DNA of 64,000 nucleotides, from assembly GCF_902167145.1 (NCBI RefSeq), contig NC_050098.1, forward strand, positions 83,058,207 through 83,122,206, given 5' to 3'. This DNA is from Zea mays. Taxonomy: Eukaryota; Streptophyta; Magnoliopsida; Poales; Poaceae. A program made the position numbers and the translations under genes. Below, one piece after another: positions 55,563 to 64,000 of the stretch (positions are counted from its first letter, which is position 1; each line of letters starts with the position of its first letter). The notes beneath the pieces are model-generated. The model saw only the letters and a list, made by a program, of their open reading frames with translations. It searched no databases and was not told the origin of the DNA.

Positions 55563-58291
55563 ATGGCCAGATTAAGATCCACTGCACGGGTGTCTTGCGA
55601 GGGAGATGAAACTGAAGCAACTGAGACAACACCCATATCAGAAATGATGAGGCGATTAGGGCTTGTTGTGCAAGAGGAAGCTATTGCCGAAGGTATCTTT
55701 AATGCCGAAGCTAAACGAACCGTGGCCGAAGTTGCGAGTGATAACGAAAGTGAAGAGGGCGGTAGTATTTTGTGTCCAACTAAGCCTAGCCATGTTGAAT
55801 TTGGAAAATCCACAGTAAAGGCAGAGGATTTAGTTGTGATGAAGAAACTAGGGTATTTTGGAGGGAATGATGATGAATTAGTTTGCTTTGTTGGAGAAGA
55901 AATAATTCTGGAGCCGAAGGAAGATGAAGTTGTGGTATTCAAGAGCTTCTTCAAGGCGGGGCTTTGGTTCCCCCTATAAGAAATGATAGGTGAAGTTTTA
56001 AAGAAGTTTGAGATCTATCTACATCAGTTGACCTCGAACGCTATTGTCAGGCTTAGTGTTTACATCTGGGCTCTGCGAAGCCAAGGAAAGAGCGCTAACA
56101 CCGAAGGGTTCTGTCGAGTTCATGAGGTTCATTACCAAACAAAGGCAAGGGCTGATGGTCTGCATAAAAATTTTGGGTGCTACAACTTTGCATACCGAAA
56201 GGATACGAAGGCCCCGGTGATAGGCTATCCGACCAAGTGGCCCACTGGTTGGATAAGTGAATGGTTCTATGTTAAGGCAGACGAGAAGAAAAGAGAAAAG
56301 CTTATGAGGATGGTGATGAGTCCTCTGCGATTAAACTTTGGCATGAGTCAGCCCCTATGCAACATGCAGCTGGAGTCTCCTTGCCAGCTAGCTGAAGTGG
56401 AATTTAGGGTCGTGGCTGAACATATCAGCCCGAGAGATTTGGTGCAAGAATATCTGGCAAACCGGACATTCCCAACTTCTGGTGGCTGGGGAATGCCGAA
56501 GAAGAGAGAAGGGGGGAAGAAATATGAGCTTGTCTGTCTACCGTATCGCTTCAAGTTTCAGAAAAGATTTAAAGAGCCATGCACTGAATGGTTAGAATTG
56601 ATAGAGACCATGTGCAATGAAATTCTTGGAAACTATACAAAGAAAGAAGATTAGTTAATGACTGCTGCCTTCGGCACCCGACCAAAGCGAAGGCTGAACC
56701 GTGTGATGGATGCTCTTAACTTTGAGTACCCTGACTATGAAAGGCTTGATGAAGGGGCCGGAGGAGTCAAGAGGAAGATGATTGTCAGTATTCTAAGTAG
56801 GCATGCTATCCGGTCGGTTAAAGAAGACCAAGAGGCTTTAAAGAAGCAAAAAACAATACCGAAGCCGAAAGTATCGACTGCCAAAAAACGAAAGCTTGCC
56901 GAGATGTCCTCTGAGAAGACGAAGATGCAAGATGTGTCGAAGCAAAATACGAGCCCTTCTTCGTCTTCTGCTGCTGAGGTCTCAGAGATTTTAAATGGTA
57001 ATGACTGAGTCTTTCCCATTTGCCCTGCTAAGTCCTCTAAGGTTGGAACTGACAAGCCTCTTATATACAAGGGAAATCTCATCGACTGCTGAGAGGAAAA
57101 ATGGGGGCCAGAAGAAATGACTTATGATTAATATACTGGAAGCAATTGAACATACCCTGCCCTCGGCTTCGGTAGACAAAGTTACTAAATCTACTGATGT
57201 CGAAGCTACCGTCGCAGCTGAAGATGAAAATCTCACAACCACTCTATCATAAATCGATAGACTCATATCAAACGTGGTTGCGGAGAAAGAGGTAGCCACA
57301 TTAATTTCTGATAAGGGGAAGAAAATTGAAGAAACCACTTCGAAAGGAGTGAATTTCGACCAACGACACTTGGGCGGCCAGCAGCTCTCCGAAGAGGACA
57401 TATCAGAGCGAAAAGAATTTGTTATCTCCTGCGGCTACCGGATGGGGTCAATGATCTTCGATGAAGTCGATGAAGAAATTGTGGGATGCATTCGCGACCG
57501 CGCTGGTGCTAAAATTATAAGCACCATGTCCAAGAGTTTTGGATTCTCGAAGCTTGAAAAAGACATCAGCTGCTACAGACGCTAACACATCATCGACAGC
57601 TTATTTTACTCGAACTTCAAAGTAAGGCTCCTTTGCAAGTTATTGTTGATATCTTCATGTTGATTTAAGTATTCTAACTTTAGTTCATTTTTACAGAGAA
57701 TATTATTAAGCAAAGTTTTAAAAATGCAACAAGATGATGAAGACAGAAAGAATGAAATTGTTGTCAAGGGTTTCAAAGATAAAATCAAGAAACTTGAAGA
57801 TTCTTTAAAAGAAAAAGATGATTTGCTGCATTCAGTCGAAGGATCGCTTGCCGAAGCGCAAACTCAAAATAAGAAATTGAGCAAGGAGTTGAAAGAGGCT
57901 CAGATGCTTTTGCAAGAGAACTCCAGCCGATTCAACTGTGAAACCAAAGATTTGAACATGACCATCAAGGTTGAGGCTGAAAGGAACTTGAAACTCAGTG
58001 AAGCACTCAGAACTCTTAAAGATAAATGTTTTAATTTTGCAAGCCAATGCACTGCTTGATTAAACGGTATATTCAATTCAGTCGGAGTTGCATCCGAGAA
58101 AGCTAGCCTCTATACCGAAGATGTCCCCGTAGCACTTGAATGTGTCGAGAAAGAGGTTGACGTCCTCGACGAAGTTATAACTAGCCACGGTGACTTCTAT
58201 GCGCTAGTGGCTTCTAGTGGTACGGCTGTCGCTTTCATAAAAGCCGGATGCAACCATGCAAGGGCTGTTAACAGGCCAAATTTCAACCTTT
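55563..58291 (+). pseudogene. Antisense gene of D (type II), broken and truncated
   Basis: ATG 55563 (MARLRSTARV); TATATAAATA at about 55399 gives a 5' leader of about 130 nt. One frame carries the protein to 57008 with only two in-frame stops, TAA 55977-55979 and TAG 56652-56654. Then a frameshifted zone and the frame 57274-57585 follow. Intron 1 is 57622-57696 (75 bp, GTAAGG...TTACAG), placed as in A. Exon 2 begins RILLSK and is a coiled coil; it has a TGA near 58058 where A encodes Trp. Conserved blocks are VVVFKSFFKAGLWFPL, YLHQLTSNAIVRLSVY and SEWFYVKADEKKREK. Element K cuts it at 58292. Confidence 0.82.
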
Positions 58292-60681
58292 TGTAACACA
58301 TCTGGTGTTACTATCACTAAAACTTGAGCATAACATCATGAGCATTGGCATATCATGTGTTTGTTACACCTAGAGTGCATTCACTAGGTAAAAATTTCAA
58401 ATAAGTTGTGGTGATGTGGCTTGAAGTATGGTTAACCCTAGGGTAGGGTATTAAACCCTAAGTTAGGGCTTATGGAGGTAAGTGAAGTCCAAATAGGATA
58501 AAACCTCAAAAACCATGAGAAATACTCATAAGATCTTAAAATTGATGAACTTTAGTGGCAGAAAAACCCTAGAGAACTCAAAACCCTAAAAAGACCCCTG
58601 GAAAACCTAAATTGGAAACCTAGGGAGTAACTGTAAATTCTAGGCACTTTTAGACCAAAGTGCAAATATCAAAGTAAAAGAGCACCTCAAACCCACTATT
58701 TTTCATATTGAAGGTTTTGCAAGTTAAATAGTAGAATTTGGACCTATTTGCAAAAAGCACCACATAAACCATATATCCCTAAGTCTGTAATTCAGTGAAT
58801 ATGGTCAACTTTGGAGCTTTATATCTCCAAATCTACAAGAGTTTTGCTTGAGGTCAATACATCAAACCCGTAGAGCTAAAATAGGAGTACAACTTTGCTT
58901 AAGTGATTAAACCTTGGTGTCATACAAAGTTTGGAGATAAATAGACCTAGATTCTGGCTGTCAGTCGAGTCAGAAGACTGAAACATGGCTGACAGTGAAC
59001 TCTGACGAGTTTTAAAGCTGATTTGAGCTTGATCGAGTGAGCGGATGACCAAAGTCCCTATGATCAAATTGGAGCCTGTATATAGGTTAATAACTTTGTT
59101 GTAATCTGGATGGTAACTTGTCACGCAAAAATTGAAGAAAAACACCTCTGAAGATGCTCTGTCACAATGACTGAAGAAAACCCTGATGGTACAGTAGCAA
59201 AAAGATCTTCTGATTTAGTGTATCTCGTCGCCGGTGACCTTACGCCGCGGTTGATGCCGGTCGTCACGTTTCATGAGCCCTGGTTTGCGGATAACGACTG
59301 GTGGTGAAAGATCTCAACGCAAGGAAGGATTAAAGCCTTATCATCAGACTATTCATTGTGCCACTTGCCGCGCGATTGACTGTGGTGTCCTCGCCGGCGT
59401 TCGCCGTCTTTCGTAGCCGCGCCACGTACTTAGAAGAGTACCACGTCGCAGTAGATAGCCGTAGGTAGTCTGTCCATCGCGTGAGACGTTGCCCCGGTGA
59501 ACGCCATGGTAGTTCACGCTGGTGACTCACCCCTCTCTTCGATCGTTGGTCTTCCCCTTTCAAAATTCGGAGCCACCACCCTAATACACTATAGTCGGAG
59601 AATTTTGTTCTTCCCCCAAATCTGTTGTCCGTGCCACCATGAGACATCGCGCCGTGGCCAGCCGTCTCCAGGTCTGCCCTCGCTCTCCATGGCCATGTTT
59701 TAGCACCCACACATGCTTGTGATACTCATCGGCTCAACCCATTGTGCTTGACCACACTCAATCGACCGAAACACCTTAATTTGTATGCGGTGTTTGCCGT
59801 CACCATGGTCGAGTGAATCCAGGGCAGGATTAGTTCAATTGAGGCTTGTTCTAGGTTCACCTTGGGTCGGTAACGCTAACCCATTAGTTAATTTAGGCAG
59901 CCGACGCCGGTCATGGCCGGTCTGAGCAACAAGATGGCCGGCGGCGAGCGCGCCGTTGCCAGGGTTTGTTTTGGAGAAGAAACAGAAAATAGAGGGCCTT
60001 GGTGTAAATGTCAGAGACACATAGAAATAGTGCGTAGGACTCTTTACGGGTTTTTCAAATCACTAGGGTCTCCTGTGCAAATCTGGCAACGCGGGCGCGT
60101 TTCGCCGTCATGGGCCAGCTCGAGCTAGATTAAGCTCGTTACTGTTTATGCTTTTCCTTTGTCTTTTTCTGCCAGACTTAGGAAATTCATAAGAAATTAT
60201 AGAAAAACAATAAAAATATGAGACCAATTTTGTTGGACTCCTAAATTTCTCTAGTATTTAATAAAAATAGTTCAAATATTTTTAATCCAAACTAGGAATT
60301 ATGTAGTGTTTAATAAGGCTTAAACCTAGTCACTTGGAATTTTAGAAATTATTTAATAACTCCAAAAATCACCAAACTTTTTGGATAAGCCTAATATGAT
60401 GTTTAGATCCCATGAGTGAAGTTTGACTTGTTTTGGACATTGTTTGATTCCCAAACCCAAAACCCTAGTCTCCTAGGTAGTATCCGTCTTATGAAAATGA
60501 AGTACTGACTCCGAAAACCCTAGTTTTCCCCGGTGTACCGTGAAGTAAAGTTGTATTCAAGATACAACTTGATGTATCTCTTCTATCATTGCATTTTCAT
60601 AAGAATTACATGAGCATTCATAGTTATATATGGTTATGTATAGAGAACGAGGAAGAAATAACTGTTGAAGAAGAGGAGACT
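58292..60681 (+). mobile_element. Element K: 5' part of a long LTR, unclassified gypsy-like
   Basis: It begins TGTAACACATCTGGTGTTAC, a 7-bp inverted repeat around ATCTG, directly at the break in the D gene. 2.39 kb of AT-rich then GC-richer DNA without a credible gene. Short telomere-like tracts (CCCTAGGGTAGGG, AAACCCTAAGTTAGGG) lie at about 58436-58466. L interrupts it at 60682. The ends resemble Tekay-like LTR starts. No TSD can be checked. Confidence 0.6.
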
Positions 60682-62403
60682 TGTCGGGGACCATAATTAG
60701 GGGTACCCTCAAGGCTCCTAATTCTCAGCTGGTAACCCCCATCAGCATAAAGCTGCAAAGGCCTGATGGGCGCGATTAAGTCAGGGATCGGTCCATTCGA
60801 GGGACTCGATCACGCCTCGCTCGAGCCTAGCCTCAGACAAGGGCAGCCGACCCCGGAGGATCTCTGCCTCGCCCGAGGCCCCCCTCCAGCGGCGAACGTA
60901 TTTTCGGCTCGCCCGAGGCCCTGTCTTCGCCAAGAAGCAATCCTGACCAAATCGCCGCGCCGACCGACCAAATCGCAGGAGCATTTAATGCAAAGGTGGC
61001 CTGACACCTTTATCCTGACGCGCGCCCTTCAGTCGATAGAGCCAAAGTGACCGCAGTCACTTCGCCGCTCCACTGACCGGCCTGACAGAAAGACAACGCC
61101 GCCTGCGCCGCTCCGACTGTGGTGCCACTTGACAGAGTGAGGCTGATAGGCAGTCAGGCCCGGCCGCACGCACCATAGGAAGCTCCGCTTCGCCCGACCC
61201 AGGGCTCAGACTCGGGCTAAGCCCCGGAAGACGGCGAACTCTGCTCCGCCCGACCCAGGGCTCGGACTCGGGCTAAGCCCCGGAAGACGGCAAACTCCGC
61301 TCCGCCTGACCCAGGGCTCGGACTTGGGCTTAGCCCCGGAAGACGATGAACTCCGCTCCGCCCGACCCAGGGCTCAGACTCGGGCTAAGCCCCGGAAGAC
61401 GGCGAACTCCGCTCCGCCCGACCCAGGGCTCGGACTTGGGCTCAGCCCCGAAAGACGGCGAACTCCGCTCCGCCCGACCCAGGGCTCGGACTTGGGCTCA
61501 GCCCCAGAAGACGGCGAACTCCGCTCCGCCCGACCCAGGGCTCGGACTTGGGCTCAGCCCCGGAAGACGACGAACTCCGCTTCGCCAGACCCCAGGGCTC
61601 AGACTCTGCCCTGGCCTCAGCCGACGATCTCCGCCTCGCCTGACCCAGGGGCTCGGACTCGACCTCGGCCACGGAAGACAGACTCGACCTTGACTTCGGA
61701 GGAGCCTCCACATCGCCCAACCTAGGGCGCAGACCAGCCACGTCAACAGGAGGCGCCATCATCACCCTACCCCAAGCTGACTCGGGCCACGGGGAACAAG
61801 ACCGGCGTCCCATCTGGCTCGCTCCGCCAGATAGGCAATGATGGCGCCCCGCATACTCTATGATGACGGCGGCACTCAGCCCCCTTACGGAAGCAAGAGG
61901 ACGTCAGCAAGGACTCGACAGTTGTCCCTCCGCCAGGCTCCAGCGCTCCTCCGACGGCCACGACATCACACAAACCGGGCGCCAAAACCTCTCCGGCTGC
62001 CACGATGGCGTGTACTTAGGGCGCTAGCTCTCTTCTGCTAGACACGTAGCACTCTGCTGCACCCCCCATTGTACACCTGGATCCTCTCCTTACGTCTATA
62101 AAATGAAGGACCAAGGCCCTCTTAGAGGGGGTTGGCCGCGCGGGGACGAGGACGAGACAGGCGCTCGCGTGAGGCCGCTCGCTCCCTCTCCCGCGTGGAC
62201 GCTTGTAACCCCCTACTGCAAGCGCACCCGACCTGGGTGTGGGACGAACACGAAGGCCGCGGGATTTCCACCTCTCTCACGCCCATCTCCGGCCACCTCA
62301 CTTCCCCCCTTCGCGCTCGGCCTCGCGCCGACCCATCTGGGCTGGGGCACGCGGCGACATTCACTCGTCGGCCTAGGGACCCCCTGATCTCGAAACGCCG
62401 ACA
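60682..62403 (+). repeat. LTR of element L
   Basis: 1722 bp, GC-rich. It contains a 56-bp tandem array at about 61180-61620 and TATAAAA at 62097-62103. The several open frames inside the array are by-products of the repeat. The PBS is at 62406-62423, two bases after the LTR. Confidence 0.82.
61180..61620 (+). repeat. 56-bp tandem array in the L LTR
   Basis: About eight units built on GAACTCCGCTCCGCCCGACC and GGCTCAGCCCCGGAAGACG. The GAACT-type marker stands at 61236, 61292, 61348, 61404, 61460, 61516 and 61572, exactly 56 bp apart. The period is not a multiple of three, so all three frames give the same peptide in turn. Confidence 0.9.
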
Positions 62404-62463
62404 GTTGGCGCGCCAGGTAGGGGCCTGTTGCGTGTTGACGAATAGCTTCCCGTCAAGCTCCAG

Positions 62464-63290
62464 ATGGGCAGTCTCCAGCAACCTCTCCGGCCCGGGACGG
62501 TGCTCCGTTTCGGGAGCCTTGAGTTCATGTCCCTCGATGGCAGCTATGACATGATACTCCTTCCACCGCCGTGCGACAGCGACAATGGCGGCCGGCACCC
62601 CGCCCGCCGGCGGCGGAATCGACGACGTCTTCCCCGCGTGGTGGAAGAACAACCTTCGAGCTCACCCCGTCCTCTCCCCCGCCGACGGAGGAGGAGGCGG
62701 GGCAACCAAGGCCAAGCAGGAGGCAGCGCCTCGTCGGCTGTCGAGCGAGTCGACGGCGCCGGCACCTCAATGGGGGGTGCGCCGAGCGTCGACCCCGCGT
62801 TTGAGACGAAGACGAGCGCCGTCTCCCCGCAACGCGCCATTCCGAGCAAACGGACGACGCCAGCACGCTCGCGAAAGGCCTGCTGGACGTCACCCTCGTA
62901 CCTGAGACGGCGGTGCAGTCGGTCCCCGACGTGACTTCATCACCGCCCGTCGACCAAGAGGTACCGACCGATTCCCGTCTCACGCCTTTCGGATTCAGCC
63001 TCGACCCGCCTAGCGGCTTCTCTTTGGCGGACGCTCTCGTAGAGGCGAGTCCGAACCCTCTAGGGTTTCGTATGCGGTCACCTTGGGACCGGCTGACGGA
63101 CGTCTCGACCTACGTGCCCTCTGGGTCCGAGGAAGACGACGAGCCCGACTTCTGTTGCGATTTCTCTGGACTTGGCGACCCCAGTGGCATGCGGGACTTC
63201 ATGACCGCATGCGACTACTGCCTTTCCGACTGTTCCAACGGCAGCCGCGGCCTCGGCGACGAGGACTATGGCCCAAGCCGTGAATGTTTC
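62464..63290 (+). pseudogene. gag: gag of L, N-terminal part (frameshifted, truncated by M)
   Basis: ATG 62464 (MGSLQQPLRPGTVLRFGSLE). The reading shifts frame near 62600 and again near 62880-62920. The last frame, with FGFSLDPPSGFSLADALVEA and acidic SEEDDEPDF, ends in SRECF where M is inserted. This resembles the N-terminal region of Huck/Flip-type gag proteins. No capsid core or zinc knuckle is in the window. Confidence 0.6.
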
Positions 63291-64000
63291 TGTAATACCC
63301 ACTTTGTAAGAAAATCAAAAAGGAGAAAGTACAATCATGTATGTGTGTGCATCTCTATCTATCATCGCATGTGCCTGATCATGATAAAAAAAATGAGTAA
63401 ATCATTCATTACCAAGACACAAATAAACCATTGCGTCATTTTGGGATTTTTGTTTGTGCATTAAAAGCAATAATAATATGAATAAAATGTAATGTTAATG
63501 GGACGGGGGGTTAAAGTAAACCCTAAATCGAAAATTGATTTGAAAATAGAAAATAAAGGATATGAAAATGTAAATAATATATATAATTATATTTACCAAA
63601 ATTGGTACTTCTAATCTCACAATATAATTTGAGTATAATTTGGCACAAGATTTGAATTTAAATCTGAATTTAAAATAGGATTTGGAAATAAAAGAAAAGA
63701 AAAGAAAAAAAAGAAAAAAGAGTAAAATACAACTTGGGCTGGCAGACTCCACTTCTCGGCCCAGTCGACATCCCTACCGCGCGGCCCAACTTTCCCCAGT
63801 GCGCATGACACCGGCTCACTGACCGCGGGCCCGGGACGTCAGACCTCCGTCTTCCTCGCGCCGTCTGCTCCGCGGATTCCGCTCAGCACGCGCTTGGTTG
63901 TTGCACGGCTGTGGATCACGCGCGGGTCCCGCGCGTCAGGCCTTCGTTCTTCCATGTCCGCGCGCATCGGCTCAGCAGAAGCGCACCAATCGCAAGAATC
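63291..64000 (+). mobile_element. Element M: start of a Tekay-like LTR (same family as H)
   Basis: It begins TGTAATACCC, like the - strand start of H. The stretch 63590-63780 (TTGGTACTTCTAATCTCAC, TTTGGCACAAGATTTGAATT, then TCTCGGCCCAGTCG) is the reverse complement of H sequence at about 33430-33590. It runs out of the window. No gene. Confidence 0.72.

Larger units (their letters stand above)
54574..58291 (-). mobile_element. Element D: Grande-like, type II antisense gene, 3' half
   Basis: The LTR 54574-55202 (629 bp, TGTTGGTC...CTCCAACA) has the inverted TATA at 54936-54929 and the palindrome at 54902-54927. The antisense gene runs on the + strand, so the retroelement reads - and this is its 3' LTR. 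K interrupts it at 58292, and its gag, pol and 5' LTR are not visible here. Confidence 0.85.
60682..63290 (+). mobile_element. Element L: Huck-like Ty3-gypsy element, LTR and start of gag
   Basis: LTR 60682-62403 (1722 bp, TGTCGGGGACC...ACGCCGACA), then a PBS and a gag start. It is interrupted by M at 63291. The start TGTCGGGGACCATAATTAGG and the PBS TGGCGCGCCAGGTAGGGG are what I remember of maize Huck; this is recall, not a search. Confidence 0.75.

Noticed and set aside
61324..61813. Open frames of 133 and 123 codons as a proline-rich protein
   Set aside because: They are produced by the 56-bp tandem repeat in the L LTR.
1..64000. Host genes, tRNA, rRNA or CRISPR-like arrays
   Set aside because: Every stretch is assigned to a retroelement or its interior. 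Tandem arrays have degenerate units without spacers, and no tRNA-like cloverleaf was recognised by eye.

Overview
This window is a deep nest of plant LTR retrotransposons. I see no host gene, tRNA or rRNA. The organism is almost certainly a large-genome grass, and most likely an andropogonoid close to maize. Three things point there: a CTTCGG-rich Ty3/gypsy family resembling maize Grande of the Tat lineage, an LTR of about 1.7 kb resembling Huck, and long Tekay-type chromovirus LTRs. These family names come from memory of consensus features and need a database check. The element borders rest on matching LTRs, TSDs, PBS and polypurine tracts read directly from the sequence.

Layout, using my own labels. 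F is the oldest layer, a Tekay-like LTR element on the + strand; its pieces are 19473-20101, 44804-45846 and 53225-54573. E is inserted in F on the left (17107-19472, continuing out of the window). A is inserted in E (1-17106, + strand). B1 is inserted in A (3403-11003, - strand, TSD GAAGG), and a 128-bp MITE sits in the 5' LTR of B1. G is inserted in F (20102-44798, TSD GCTCA) and has two 6227-bp LTRs. The 3' LTR of G carries a solo LTR, H (30764-33890, TSD TATAT), and a pristine element, B2 (35590-43023, TSD GTGTG). B3 is inserted in F (45847-53219, TSD GTACG). D (from 54574, - strand) is inserted in the F interior and interrupted by K (58292), which is interrupted by L (60682, Huck-like), which is interrupted by M (63291).

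The most interesting content is in the Grande-like group (A, B1, B2, B3, D). Wherever both ends can be seen, each copy carries a large gene in antisense to the retroelement, between a tandem-repeat spacer and the 3' LTR. That gene has its own TATA box, conserved GT-AG introns and its own 3' end. In B2 it is fully open (three exons, 1007 codons) beside an intact 503-codon gag and LTRs that look identical, yet B2 has no pol. A is the reverse: it has protease, RT, two RNase H regions and integrase but no gag. The two types look like complementary halves of a gag/pol trans-mobilisation system that also carries an intron-containing passenger gene.

Relative age by LTR comparison (counts by eye) is consistent with the nesting: B3 (about 6% divergence), then A (about 4%), G (about 1%), B1 (2 differences in 671 bp) and B2 (none seen in 670 bp).
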